Source of the DNA: Nicotiana tabacum
Lineage: Eukaryota; Streptophyta; Magnoliopsida; Solanales; Solanaceae
Reading direction: 5' to 3'
NCBI RefSeq assembly: GCF_000715075.1
Contig: NC_134081.1
Location: 67,443,153-67,507,152 of the forward strand
Length of the DNA stretch: 64,000 bases
Shown: positions 10,823-23,670 of the stretch, piece by piece
How positions within the stretch are numbered: position 1 is the stretch's first letter
How the letters are laid out: each line of letters begins with the position of its first letter
Program-made: the position numbers and the translations under genes
Notes under the pieces: generated by a model
Seen by the model: only the letters and a program-made list of their open reading frames with translations
Database searches by the model: none
Told to the model about the DNA's origin: nothing

Positions 10823-13324
10823 TACATATGGAATAGTACTAGTATGTAAAGCTAAATGTCATCTTTCAAAATAGAATGCCAAATAATAAAGGAAAACCAT
10901 GGAAACAACAAGAAACGATCAATGATATCAAAATGCCAAGTTAAAACATACAATTTTCAAAATACGAAGATAATACTATGAAGATAATAATCAAAATACG
11001 AAGATAGTGTTATTTTTGGTTGGGAGATCTTTAGTATCGATATACCACCGTGAATTTAGCATAGAGTCCGATCACGACCCGATCGGTTAAGCCATCTCAC
11101 AAGAGACATCCAATCACAATACCACCGTACGTTTAGCACAGATTCCGATCTCAGCCCGATCAGCTAAGCCGTCTCACCAAAGACATCCAATCACAACAAC
11201 TTCTACACAAAGCAGCCCTGTCGCCTCACCCCAATATGTGTGGGTAGAGGTGTAATCACAATCACAATCACCATCATGTCTTCGTCATGGCATTCGATCT
11301 CGACATGATCGGCTAGGTCATCTCACCACAATGCCGTGTGGATTAACATCACCCTTTTACTAGCAATAATCTCATCCTAATTAAGGGAAATATTCTTATC
11401 ACATCAATCTCATTCCAAATAAGGGGAATAATCACAATGCACTCCTACACTGACACATGTAGTTTCAGGGTTACGTTGTTCCCACCTACCCTTCCTCAGT
11501 GACTAACGATACTCCCAAAAACATTTTTGATTTTCATACAAGGGAAACATAAATACAATTGCATTTATCTCATACCCTTTCACACCATATATAGATTCAT
11601 TAGTACTTTCAACCACTTATAATATCATCATTTCATTGGCTCTATTGGCCATACATATGATTCTTCTTTCATGGCACAATGGCCGTATTTCATATTCCAC
11701 ACTTCAATTTCTTCACTTTCAAGGACCATCATCATAACCATCAACACATAAAATATTCAGAAAATCACAACTTTAAGTTCATTTGTAATGAAGACTTTAA
11801 GCGCAGTGGATCTCTGTCCAAGAAATTGACTAAAATGATTGGCAATCAAAGTGCAATTTAAAATCATAAACGAGTAACACACCATTTATTCTTGAAATAC
11901 TTTTCCCCCAAAAGGGCAATGCACAATTTCAACTCATGAATATGTAAGAGCTTAAAACACATTGGCAATAATTGCAAAGCATAACATTAGTTAAAACAAC
12001 AACATTTGGGCATGACTCGATTATATAAGCTTTTAGGCAAATCTATTTTTGAAGTCATTTTGAAACAGTTGAATCAAGGCTCATTCCATAACGTCTGTCA
12101 CATCATTTTATTTTATTGGCACAATTGGCTACAAGTATAACTTTCATTATTGGCACGGTAGCCATACTTTATATCTTCAACCCACTTCTTTCACTTTCAA
12201 GTATCTTTATAGATTATCAACAATAATGCATTTCAAATCAAGACTTTAGGTACACATATGAGCAATTAAGAGTCTTAAGCACATCGAGTTTTTCTCACAC
12301 AACACATCATAACTTTCATTTGAAACACTTTTCAAAGCCATAACATTTTAATACACATATCATTCTTGAACACATTTTCGAAGGATAACATAATGCGATA
12401 GGAACATTCAGAACACGTTTTGAACACATAACTTTTAACACTTTGTTTACTCGGGATGATCGAATTTATTAGGAACAACTCGGAACATGGGAATTAGGAA
12501 CTTGAACCAACCATACTTGAAGCTTACGGGGACATTATGAAATTCGATTCTAAGAGAGAAGTTTAGCCAACATACCTTTCTTTGAGCTTTCCTTAAATTA
12601 CTATAATGTTTCGAAAATCTTAGCAATCCCAATCTATTTTGAGACGTAACAAAATTGAACATAAATTAGCAAGATACTCATGGTTTCAGCTAATTTGAGC
12701 ATTTTATCAAACACTAAGTGTGCAAATTCTACTACAAGGTTCTTCTACGAGATTTCCTTCACTCAACAATTCATTCAATACCAAGAGTTTACTCATATTA
12801 GCTCAATTACCTGCCCACCATCCTTATAGCTACATGCATGCATAGATAACAACTCTCATACCCAAGAATCACATTTCTCATTACCCACTTTCAGTACAAA
12901 TCATGAAATTTAGGGCTAGGGAGTAGAACCTTACCTATTAGATGAAAGTCTTGTAGATTTCTCCCATGAATCTCCAAAGCTTGAGCAAGAATTAGAATCA
13001 TGAAGATGTTGGTGCCCTCCCTTCTCTCTCTAGAATAGCTCTCTCCTCTCTCTAAAATATCAAATCTTTCCTTCTAAAATGACCCCTAAGGCCTTATATC
13101 AAAATAGGGCTGGATAAGAAAGCTTCCAAAAATGACAGTTCTGCGATTGCAAAATTGACTGTAGAATCGCCTTCTTCTGCCGAAAATTCTCATCAACACT
13201 TCAGTGTATTTTTCAACCCAAAACGTCCATACCGTGGCTCGTTTTCTACAATCCTCAAACCCATTACCCTACCTCGGCACCACGAAATCTTAAATTCCTT
13301 GAAGAAATTTTATGGGGCCTTACA
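10823..13324 (-). repeat. E2 3' LTR, right part (minus strand)
   Basis: Continues the LTR begun at 4521 after the E1 insertion and ends GGGGCCTTACA, the reverse complement of E3's LTR start TGTAAGGCCCC. It includes a decayed 3-4 copy repeat region near 11035-11345 ('ccgatc..gcccgatc.gctaagcc.tctcacca..acatccaatcac') at the same place as E3's tandem repeats. The stretch near 13020-13100 mirrors E3's 'gagagagaagagagctat' region. No gene. Short frames here are shadows. Confidence 0.85.
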
Positions 13325-13700
13325 TTCTCCCCCACTTAGGATCATTCATCCTCCATTGAAAGGTAGAGTCCACCCAGCACACCCAACATAACTCGTCTCT
13401 TATTTCACACATCTGAAGCTCTCAAATTTTGATTAACTCCCAAATGTTTCAGAAATTTTGATAGAGTTTTCCCTGTAATTGGACCTATCCACCGGCCAGA
13501 GAATCACCAAAACCACCCTAACAACACATCCACAACTCGTCAAAGCATCACAATATACATCAACAACACTAATCTCAGCTTACAGGTGTTATATTATCAA
13601 AAGTAGTATACAAATATGAACTGTACATATTTGAATCATAACACATAGAAAGTACCTTTCTAACCACAGCCATCTAGCTATACAAATAACTGAGATTACA
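13325..13700 (-). other. E2 polypurine tract and 3' untranslated tail
   Basis: Next to the LTR, 'ttctcccccactta' reads on the element strand as TAAGTGGGGGAGAA, the purine tract that primes second-strand synthesis. The rest resembles the 340-base tail of E3 ('ggacctatccaccggccagagaatc' mirrors E3's 'gattctctggcaggtggatagg'). Non-coding. Confidence 0.75.
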
Positions 13701-14015
13701 TTCTTTCCACAACAGTCTCAGTCTTCGAGGTGACCTCCTAGACTCACACACTTTGCAATAGCACATTAACGGAGGCAATCTCAACTCCCGAACCTATCTA
13801 AATAGGATGAAAATTAGGTACCTCTCATAAGCTAATTACCCATAAACCTTACCTTCAATAGCTTCCACCGGAGCGACTGGCAAAGGATTTCCAACTAACT
13901 TCTAGAACCTAGATACATGATGTATCGGGTGCATGGAGGACCATGATGGGGAAACATCATAGTAATAGTTTGGCCTCTTTCCTTCAGGGTCCCATAAGGC
14001 CTCCAACATGTAATC
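13701..14015 (-). pseudogene. E2 integrase C-terminal / chromodomain remnant
   Basis: The reverse strand around 13850-13920 translates to HVS followed by KLVGNPLPVAPVEAIE with one stop. This is recognisably the segment after the integrase GPY/F-like region of Tekay chromoviruses; E3 has HVSMLKKVVGDPSLIVPIET at the same place. Further downstream on the element strand the frame decays. The match ends near 14015, where unrelated E4 LTR sequence starts, so the rest of E2's pol, gag and 5' LTR are gone from this window. Confidence 0.7.
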
Positions 14016-14250
14016 TATTATACAAATAGCCATCATGTCAAAATAAAGCATCAAAATTCTAGACATAGTCTTTAACAAGAATAAGAAAGCTCAAGTATTT
14101 ATACAAACTATTAAAGCATATCACACGTATAGCATGTACCAACACAAGGTATTACAAAACCTAAAACCTACTCCTGAGCATGATATAACCTTGGTGCCTG
14201 CATATACGCTTTTCACCTTACATATATGTCACCCCAAAATACATAGTATG
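14016..14250 (-). repeat. E4 LTR (minus strand), left part
   Basis: Non-coding sequence ('ggtgcctgcatatacgc..catatatgtcacccc') cut by E3 at 14251 and resuming at 24383. Its left boundary is uncertain because it abuts the broken E2 integrase. Confidence 0.5.
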
Positions 14251-14427
14251 TGTAAGGCCCAGTAAAATATTACCTAAAACTGGGGGTTTCATCGTGCCAA
14301 AGTAGACTTATGTGTTGATGCGTGTAGGGATTCTTCGCGGAAAGCTTGCACGTCGCGGTTCGGACTTTTTGGGTTGAACATTGTGTTGGGGAGTTGAAGA
14401 AAATGTTTGGAAGTGCAGGGCATTTCT

Positions 14428-14752
14428 GCGGTCCAATCTACGGTTGCAGAACTGGTATGTGGACCACATATCTGCCGTATACTGAGGCAAAAATCTGGGC
14501 AAATTTTCGGACCATTGTGTGCGCCGCAAAACTCATCACAGATCCAACTCAAAAAATTCCAGACCCCAATTCGGTCCACAGTGCAAGGCATTTCTGCGGT
14601 CCACTCTACGACACACTATGCGGCCGCATAATAGGTCTGCGGACAGCATATCGGTTGCAGAGTGAGGCAGGGGTGCCCAGTTCTGGTGGGCCATTATGCG
14701 GTCCATTTTTGCGGACCGCAGAAGCATTATGCGATCGCATATGCGACCAAAA
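14428..14752. repeat. CG-rich dyad array in E3 5' LTR
   Basis: Recurring GCGGTCC / GGACCGCA / TGCGACC words. The clearest set lies at 14694-14752, with ATGCGGTCC, TTGCGGACCGCAGAAGC and GCGATCGCATATGCGA. It is looser than in LTR C but of the same style and at a similar place, a few hundred bases into the LTR. The matching block in the 3' LTR is 22157-22473. Confidence 0.65.
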
Positions 14753-15665
14753 ATCTGTGTCGGGGCTTCATTTTTGTAATTTAATAACCTGACCCCAATT
14801 CATTTTATCTAGCCATAGAGGTCATTTTTTAGGGGTTATCTGATATTTTAGAGAGAGAAGAGAGCTATCATAGAGAGAGAAAGGGAAGGATTCAAGGATT
14901 TCACTACTCAACTTGGATCAAGCCTTGGAATTTAATCAAGAGGAACTTGCTAGGGAATCTAAAAGGTAAGAATTTCTTCCCCATTTCTCCAATTTCGAAT
15001 TTGGGTAGAAGATGGGTAAATGGGGAGCGTGGTTCTTGGGTATGAGAGTATTATACATACATGTACCAATAAGGTTTGTGCGAAGATTGTAGAGCTCATA
15101 TGGGTAAAGATTGGATTCTGGAGTAAAGGAAATCTTGTGGTAGAATGTTGTAATCAAATTTGCGCAATCTAGTGTTTGATAAAATGCTCAAATAAGCTGA
15201 AACCATGAATATCTTCCTATTTTGTGTTCAATTTTGTTATGTCTCAAAATAGATTGAAGTTTCTAGGATTTTCGGAACATTGTAGTAATTTAAGAAAATC
15301 TCAAAGCGAGGTATGAAGGATAAAATCTTTTTCTAGTATCGGAATTCCAGAATCCTTGTAAAATTCTATCATGTGTAGTCGAACTTGAAACTCTATTGAT
15401 GCAGTGCATTCAAACTAGTAAAATTGATTCCCGATTGGCATAACGTGTTAGAAACATCGTGTGTTAATGATTATCTATTCTTGACTTAATTATGTTATAC
15501 CACATTTTGGGAAGAAGATCTTGTATAAACTCAATGGGATTACACACTCATTTCTCATGTGATGTGACCTTATGAATTTACACTTTCTAAGGTCAAAGGT
15601 GCCAAATGGTTGATTTAAAGGGGAACTCTCTTGTATAAACTCTTATCGTTTTGGGAATCCGAAGT

Positions 15666-15945
15666 GTGGCATTGTGAATACACGTCCACCCACATACATT
15701 GGGGTGAGGCGGCAGGGCCTCTACATTTATAGTTGTGGTATTGTGAATACACCTTCACTCGCATATATCGGGGTGAGGTGATGGGGCTGCTTTGTGTAGA
15801 GTTTGTGGCATGGTGAATGCAGCTCCACCCGCATACATTGGGGTGAGGCAGTAGGGCCTCTTTTTGTAGAGTTTCTGGTATTGTGATTGCACCTCCACCC
15901 ACATACGTTGGAGTGAGGTGGCAGGGCCGCTTTGTGTAAAGGTAG
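15666..15945 (+). repeat. Four-copy about 65-70 bp tandem repeat in E3 5' LTR
   Basis: Units run 'gtggcattgtgaatacac..tccaccc.catacattggggtgaggcggcagggcc..tgtagagtt'. Each has a pyrimidine-rich CCTCCACCC facing a GGGGTGAGG about ten bases later, able to form an imperfect hairpin. Open frames across it only reflect the unit length. Confidence 0.85.
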
Positions 15946-16646
15946 TTGTAGAGGATCCCCGACCTATGAATTTATAATTGTCATTGAAAGCTCTTAATGC
16001 ATTTTCTATGGCTGTAATGCTAACTAAGCCTTTTATTTTTACCACAATTCATCATATCCATGTTGTAATTCCAAGTCCTTGCATATGTTTGGTTTTCATA
16101 CTAGTATTATTCGACATATACTAACATCCCTTTTGCCGGGGACGCTGCATCTTTAATGGATGCAGGTAGTTCCATAGCAGGTGGTATTGATCAGTGATAG
16201 CAGCACACACACCCCTCAGCTGACTTGGTGAGCCCCACTTCATTCTGGGGTCCTGCATCTCTTGTTCTTTGTACATAGTGTCTTGAGGTATGCCAGGGCC
16301 TTGTTGTCGGCACTGTCGTAGTACTCTTTTATTACTATTAGAGGCTCCATAGAAATAGTATGGGTTGTATCCTGTTTTGGGAAGATTGAACTAAACTTGT
16401 TGTGATTGTATCGTTTGTCCCACTTTAACTATGAATATATAGTGTACTGCTTTAGGGAATTGTTAATGACGTAAAGGAAGTGAACTGGTGTTATTCACAT
16501 GACCTCTTAATATTTAGTTAATGATATAAATGTATCTTCTCTTCATTCATGGGCGAGTTGGGTAGAATGTATTGTACAATCTTGCTCGGCCGGGGTATTT
16601 CGGTTGAGCGCCGGTCGTGCTCCCCGAGGTCGGGGCGTGACAAACT

Positions 16647-16658
16647 TGGTATTACAGC
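16647..16658 (+). other. E3 primer binding site, mutated
   Basis: TGGTATTACAGC after AACT, against the intact TGGTATCAGAGC. Mismatches weaken pairing with initiator Met tRNA. Confidence 0.8.
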
Positions 16659-16862
16659 TTAAAGTTTTAAAGTGTCCTAGGATGTCTCAGAGCCATGTCT
16701 AGTAGAGTTCTTCTTAACAGTATATTTTCAACCACATCTATAATTACGAGGCTACTTGGGCACTTAGGAATAATACCCTTCTTTGATGTTCTCCATCATG
16801 CGATAAAGCTGGTTTTAAGATTGTTCCTCCTCTAACTCGCGCTTTACTCTAACTTTCAGTAC

Positions 16863-18290
16863 ATGGCGCATAGGAAAAATGCAAGAACTGTTCAAGGAGA
16901 CAATATTACCCCGGGAGTGGCAGTTGATTCTATATTTGATGATGCGGGTGAGCATCCGAGGGGTAAGGATATTCCCCCAATTACTACACCTCCTGAATCT
17001 ACTATTCTTGCTCAACCTGCACTAGTTCCTACACCTACTGAGGGTGAAACGGTCCCTCCAACTGATATTCCAGTTCCAACTCCAGCTCTATCTTCTGGTC
17101 CCGCTATTTCTGATGGGGATCTTAAGGGAGCCATATAGATACTGGCTTAGATAGTGGACTCCCCGGCCCAGAGATCAAATGTTGTAACTACTTCTTCTAG
17201 TCAGCCAGGGGATTCTGCTAGTTCTAGGGTGAACATGTTTCTCCAGTTGGATCCTCCAGTGTTCACAGGTACTGATCCTGAGGAGGACCCCAGAACTTCA
17301 TTTATGAGATGCAAAAGACTCTCCGAGTTATGCAGGATACTGAGACAGAGGGAGTGGAGTTGGCCTCCTACCGCCTGAAAGGGGTGGCCTATTCTTGGTT
17401 TGAGATATGGGAGGAGTCCCGTGAGGAGGGGAGTCCTCCGGCATGGTGGAGTGAGTTCACCGATGCCTTTATGGATCATTTCTTGCCTGCCGAGACTAAG
17501 GCGGCACGTGCCACTCAGTTTGAGAGCTTGAAGCAGGGTAACATGAATGTGTGGGAGTATCGTATGGTGTTCGTGTGCCTGTCCAAGTATGCTATTCACA
17601 TGTTGCCCACTATGGAGGCTAGAGTGCGCTGGTTTATGCAGGGCCTTAGCCCTTTGGTTATTAATGAGGATGCTACGGCTGTCTTGAATTCAGATATGAT
17701 CTATGGGAAGATAGTGGCATTTGCTCAAGCTACAGAGGATTGTAAACTGAAAAATAGAAAGGAAAGTGAGGGTAGCAGCAAGGCTCGAACCGCAGGCAAC
17801 TTAGGTGGTTCTTCTGGTGGTGGTAGGTCGGCATTTAGGGGAGGGTCATCGGGGCATCTCAGTCATTCACTCAGTCTTCGATGAGTGCACCACCATCTGG
17901 GCCAAGTCAAGGCAACAGGGGACCCCGCCAGCAGGGTTGGCCTGGAGGGAGATTCCAGCAGCATCAAAGGCCCCCATGCCCTAAGTCTGGGAGGATGCAC
18001 TTTGGGGTCTGCTTCATGGACCTACATATATGCTATGGGTGCAGTGTGAGGGGTCACATACAGAGGGATTGCTGATTGTCCCGCCGGATCATGAGCAGAG
18101 GTGCAGCGCAGCTAGCTAGTTGTGCAGCTACTACATCCACAACACCTCCTCCAGCTCGAGGCACTCCAGCACCCGCAGGGCGTGGTGGATCTAGTGGTTG
18201 TGCACAGAGTTTGGGAGGACCCAACAGATTTTATTCTATACGGAGCCATCAGGATTCAGAGGCTTCTCCAGATGTTGCCATAGGTAAATT
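16863..18290 (+). pseudogene. E3 gag remnant
   Basis: Starts at ATG 16863 (MAHRKNART), 205 bases after the primer site. An acidic, Pro/Thr-rich N terminus is broken by stops near 17136-17153. The Gag domain follows (LDPPVFTGTDPEEDP, then VELASYRLKGVAYSWFE and LKQGNMNVWEYRM). There is a frameshift near 17295 and another near 17870. A CCHC zinc knuckle, CYGCSVRGHIQRDC, lies at about 18031-18072 and is followed directly by TGA (18073-18075), probably a former CGA. The Ser/Gly/Ala-rich linker leads to the protease. It would have encoded the particle protein and is not functional as it stands. Confidence 0.88.
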
Positions 18291-21200
18291 GACGGTCCAA
18301 TCTCATGATGTGTATGCTCTTATTGATCCCGGTTCCACTTTGTCATATGTCACTACCTATGTTGCCATGAAATTTGGGATAGAACCGGAATAGCTCTATG
18401 AGTCGTTCTTTGTATCTACTCCGGTTGGCGAGTCTATTATGGACGTGCAGATTTATAGTTATTGTGTTGTCACGGCGCATGATTAGGACACCATGGTTGA
18501 TCTTATTGAATCGGAGATGGTTGATTATGATGTAATAATGAGGATGGACTGGCTTTATTCATGTTTTTCTAAGCTTGATTTTCGAACGAGGACCGTTAGG
18601 TTTGAATTTCTAAATGAGTCGGTGATTGAATAGAAGGGGGAGGATGTGGTGCAGAAGGGTTGGTTTATTTCTTACCTTATGGCCACGAAGATGATTAACA
18701 AGTGGTGTATCTACCATTTGGTCCGGGTTACGGTCACCGATGCTGAGACACCCACACTTGAGTTTGTGCCTGTTGTGAATGAATTTTCGGAGGTCTTTCC
18801 AGTTGAGCTCCCTAGGATCCCACCAGACAGGGAGATTGGTTTTGGGGTTGATGTGATGCTAGACATGCAGCCCATATCTAACCCACCCTACAAAATGACA
18901 CCGACAGAATTGAAGGAACTAAAGGAGAAGTTGAAGGACTTGTTATAAAAGGGTTTCATCCGGCCGAGTGTGTCGCCTTGGGGCGTACATCCTTTTTGTA
19001 AGGAAAAAAGATTGGTCACTGAGAATGTGTATTGACTATCGGCAACTCAACAAGGTCACGATTAAGAATAAATACCTACTGCCAAGGATAGATGACTCGT
19101 TTGATCAATTGCAGGGTGCTAAGTACTTCTCCAAGATCGATTTAAGATCCGGGTATCACCAAGTGAAGATCAGGGAGCAGGATATTCTGAGAATAACTTT
19201 CAGGACCCGATATGGGCACTTTGGATTTCTGGTAATGTCTTTTGGGCTAACAAATTCCCCGGCAGCTTTCATGGATCTTATGAATCGAGTCATCAAGTCT
19301 TTTCTTGACTCATTCGTAATAATGTTTATTAACGATATCCTTGTATATTCTCGAAGTTGAGAGCACCATTCCGGTCATCTCAGGGCAGTTCTACGGACTC
19401 TATATCAACACAAGTTGTATGCGATGTTTTCGAAATGTGAATTTTGGCTTGAATCTGTTACATTCTTGAGGCATGCCATCTCCAACTGTGAAGAATTGGC
19501 CTAGACCTACTACCCCAACAGATATTCGCAGTTCCTTAGGCCTAGAGGGGTATTACATGAAGTTTTAGAGGGGTTCTCTACTCTTGCCTCTCCGTTGACT
19601 AAGTTGACGTAGAAGGCGGTTAAGTTGCAATGGTTAGATGCTTGTGAAAAAAGTTACCAGGAGTTGAAATCAAAATTAACTACGGCACCGGTGTTGACCC
19701 TACCAGAGGGTACAGATGGGTTTGTGGCAGATTGTGATTCTTCAAGAATCGGACTTGGGTGTGTATTAATGCAACATGGCAAGGTTATATCTTATGCTTC
19801 TAGGCAACTCAAGAATCTTGAAAAGAACTATTTAACACATGATTTAGAGCTTGCAGCGGTGGTCTTTGCATTGATGATTTGGTGTCAATTATTTTATATA
19901 GGGTCCATGTGGATATATTCAAGGACCATAAGAGCTTTCAGTACATTTTTAAACAGAAGGAATTGAATCTGAGGCCAGGAAGATGGCTTGAGTTACTCAA
20001 GGATTACGATATCAATATTTTGTATCATCTGGTGAAGGCTAATGTTGTAGCGGATGCTCTTACCCGGAAATCTATGGGTAGTTTGGCTCACTTGGAGGCA
20101 TATCAAAGGCCATTGGACAAGTACTTTCATCGTTTGGCTAGTTTGGGAGTTCGTCTTGCGGATTCTAGTGAAGGAGGAGTGATTGTGCAAAATAGGGCTG
20201 AATCATCGCTTGTTGTGAAAGCCAAGGAAAAGTAATACAGCCACCCGTTGTTGGTAAAATTGAAAGAGGGAATTCATAAACATAAGGCCATGGCCTTTTC
20301 TCTTGGCATGGATGATGGTACATTAAGGTCCCAAGGACGACTATGTGTTCGAAATGTGGATGGTCTCCAAGAGAGAATCATGACCGAGGCTCACACTTTT
20401 AGCTATTCTATGCACTTGGGCTCTACAAATATGTACCATGCTCTTAAGGAAGTCTACTGGTGGAATGATATGAAGAGGAATGTAGCGGACTTTGTGACAA
20501 GATGTCCATATTGCCAGCAAGTGAAGGCCGAACACCAAAGGCCGGATGAGTTGGCGCAGAACATAGAAATTCCGTTATGAAAATAGGAGATGATCAATAT
20601 GAACTTTTTCGTAGGACTACCTCGCACTCCTCGCAAGTTCGACTCAATTTGGGTAATTGTGGATCGACTCACGAAATCAGCACACTTCTTACTTGTTAAG
20701 GCTACCGACACAGCGGAACAATATGCTCAGTTGTATATCAAGGAAATAGTCAGGCTATATGGCACTCCAGTTTCTATTATCTCAGATCGAGAGGCGAAAT
20801 TCACGGCTAATATTTGGAAGAAATTTCAGCAAGGTTTGGGTATTCAGGTAAATCTAAGTACATCCTTTCACCCGCAGACTGACGGGCAGGCAGAGCAAAC
20901 TATTCAGACGCTCGAGGATATGTTGCGCGCTTATGTTCTTGACTTTAAAGGTAGCTGGGATGATTATTTGCCGCTGATAGAATTTGCCTACGACAACAAT
21001 TATCATACTAGTATCTAAATGGCACCGTCCGAGGCTTTATATGGTAGGAGATGTAGATCTCCCATTTGATGGTTCGAGATTGGGGAAGCAGAATTGATAG
21101 GACCAGACCTCATGCATCAAGCTATGGATAAGGTTAAGATCATTATAGAACTATTGAAAACTACTCAGAGTAATCAAAAGTCCTATTAGGATGTACACTG

Positions 21201-21639
21201 CAAGGATTTGGAGTTCAAAGAAGATGATTGGGTATTTTTGAAGGTTTCCCCTATGAAGGGTGTAATGTGGTTTGGTAAGAAAGGGAAATTGAATCTGAGG
21301 TATATCAGACCGTACATAATCATTCAGAGGATTGGCCAGGTGGCTTACAGGCTAGAACTACCTCCAGATATGTCTTTAGTGCACCCGATTTTCCATGTAT
21401 CCATGTTGAAGAAGGTGGTTGGAGATCCGTCACTTATTGTTCCGATTGAGACTATTGAGGTTAATGAAGAATTGATGTATGAAGAAATTCCAGTTTCCAT
21501 TCTTGATAGGCATGTTCGAAAGTTGAGTAACAAAGAAATTGCCTTCGTGAAAGTGTTATGGCAAAGCCAACAAGTCGAAGAGGCCACCTGGGAAGCCGAA
21601 GAGGAGATGAAGAAGAAGAATCCTAATTTATTTGAATAG
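18291..21639 (+). pseudogene. E3 pol remnant: protease, RT, RNase H, integrase, chromodomain
   Basis: Domains in order: protease with [11 protein letters not shown] near 18320; RT from about 18880 to 19480, with [15 protein letters not shown] and [17 protein letters not shown]. Its catalytic motif reads FINDILVYS, so the first catalytic aspartate is Asn. RNase H runs near 19680-19960, with a frameshift near 19880. The integrase zinc region is near 20380-20530 (CPYCQQVK). The DDE core has VDRLTKSAH, ISDREAKF and TDGQAEQTIQTLEDML. The C terminus has FLKVSPMKGV and a chromodomain-like end (VKVLWQSQQVEEATWEAEEEM) closing at TAG 21637-21639. Stops at 18391, 18484, 18631 and elsewhere, a frameshift near 18980 and a scrambled stretch at 19480-19600 disable it. 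Confidence 0.9.
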
Positions 21640-21980
21640 CTATGTAATTGTGTCCATGATGTTGAAAGCTAACTTTCTATAAACTATATTTCCCCTGTAC
21701 GACTTATGTTGAGGTTGCCCCTCCTTGGTAATGTAATGGTAAATGGCTTTGTGGCCGGTGTTGTTTCCCTGTTGTTTTATATCGTTGTGTTATGGATATG
21801 TTGTTAGGAATGGTTTTGGGATTCTCTGGCAGGTGGATAGGCCCCAATTACAGCGGAGACTCTGGCAAAATTTTTGGGAATTTAGGGAGTTAGTCAAAAT
21901 TGATACTGCTGGTGTGTGTTATAGCAGTTGAGTCACATTGGGTGCTAGTGGTGAAGTTTGACCCTAAAAGTGGGGGAGGA
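21640..21980 (+). other. E3 3' untranslated tail and polypurine tract
   Basis: No coding sequence. It ends in AAGTGGGGGAGGA (21968-21980) immediately before the 3' LTR, the plus-strand primer. Confidence 0.85.
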
Positions 21981-22156
21981 TGTAAGGCCCCGTAAACTTT
22001 TACCTAAAACACGGGGTTTCGTGGTGCTAGAGTAGACTTGTATGTTGACGAGTGTAGGGATTCTTCGCGGCGAGCAAGCTCGCCGCAGTTCAGACCTTTT
22101 GGGTTGAATGATGCGTTGCGAAGTTGAAGAAAATTGTTGGAAGTGCAGGGCGTTTC

Positions 22157-22473
22157 TGCGGTCCACTCTATGGTCGCAGAACTGGTATGTGGACCGCAGA
22201 TCTGCCGCAGAGTGAGGCAGAAATATGGGCAAATTTTCGGACCATTATGCTATCCATTATGCGGCCACATAATCATTTTGCGGGCCGCAAAATCCATCGC
22301 AGAACCCAGCACAAAGTATTCCGGAGGGCAGTTCTACGGTGCATTATGCGACCATAGAATTGGTTTGTGGACCGCAGATTGTCGCATAGTGAGGCAGGGG
22401 TGCCCAGTTTTGGAAGGACATTATACGTTCCATTTTGTGGACCGCAGAAGCGTTATGCAATTGCATATGCGAC
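22157..22473. repeat. CG-rich dyad array in E3 3' LTR
   Basis: Counterpart of 14428-14752, with TCTGCGGTCC, GGACCGCAGATCTGCCGCAG, GCGGGCCGCAAAATCC, GTGGACCGCAGAAGC and CATATGCGAC words. Confidence 0.65.
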
Positions 22474-23399
22474 TACAGATCTGTGTCGGGGATTCATTTT
22501 TTTAATTTAATAACCCGACCCCAATTCGTTTTATCTAACCATAGGGGTCATTTTTTAGGGGTTATCTGATATTTTAAAGAGAGGAGAGAGTTATCCTAGA
22601 GAGAGAAAGGGGAGGATTCAAGGATTTCACTACTCAACTTGGATCAAGCCTTGGAATTTCATCAAGAGGAACTCGCTAGGGTATCTAAAAGGTAAGAATT
22701 ATTTTCCCCAATTCTCCAATTTCGATTTTGGGTAGAAGATGGGTAAATGGGGAGTGCGATTCTTGGGTGTGAGAGTATTATTTATACATTCATGTACGAA
22801 TAAGGTTTATGGGAAGATTGTTGAGCTCAAATGGGTAAAGATTGGGTTATGCAGTAAAGGAAATCACGTGGTAGAACCTTGTAATAAAATTTGTGCATAT
22901 AGTATTTGATAAAATGCTCAAATGAGCTGAAACCATGAATATCTTCCTAATTTGTATTTAATTTTGTTATGTCTCAAAATATATTGAAGTTGCTAGGATT
23001 TCTAGAACATTGTAGTAATTTAAGAAAAGCTCAAAGAGAGGTATGAAAGCTAAAATCTTCTTCTAGTATCCGAATTCCCGAATCCTTGTAAAATTCTATC
23101 ATGTGTAGTCGAACTTGAAATGCTATTGATGTGAGGTATTCAAACTAGTAAAATTGATTCCCGATTGTCATAACGTTTTAGAAACCTCGTGTGTTAATGA
23201 TTCTCTATTTTTGACTTAATTATGTTATACCCCTTTTTGGGAAGAAGATCTTGTATAAACTCAATGGGATTAAACACTCATTTATCATGTGTTGAGACCT
23301 TGTGAACTTACACTTGCTAAGGCCAAAGGTGCCAAATGGTTGATTTAAAAGGGAACTCTCTTGTATAAACTATTATCGTTTTGGGAATCCGAAGTGTGG

Positions 23400-23670
23400 C
23401 ATTGTGAATACACCTCGACTTACATACATTGGTGTGAGGCGGCAGGGCCTCTTCATGTAGAGTTGTGGTATTGTAAATACACCTCCACCCACATAGATCG
23501 GGGTAAGGTGGCGGGGCCGCTTTGTGTAGAGTTTGTGGCATGGTGAATGCACCTCCACCCGCATACATTGGGGTGAGGCGGCAGTGCCGCTTTGTGTAGA
23601 TTTTCTGGTATTGTGATTGTACCTCCACCCGCATATGTTGGGGTGAGGCGGAAGGGCCGCTTTGTATAAA
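23400..23670 (+). repeat. Four-copy tandem repeat in E3 3' LTR
   Basis: Same unit as 15666-15945 ('cacctccacccgcatacattggggtgaggcggcag'), four copies, individually diverged from the 5' LTR units. Confidence 0.85.

Larger units (their letters stand above)
14251..16642 (+). repeat. E3 5' LTR
   Basis: 2392 bases from TGTAAGGCCCAGTAAAATAT to CGGGGCGTGACA. Contains a CG-rich dyad region (14428-14752) and a four-copy tandem repeat (15666-15945). With the E2 LTR on its left it forms a large inverted pair. No gene. Confidence 0.92.
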
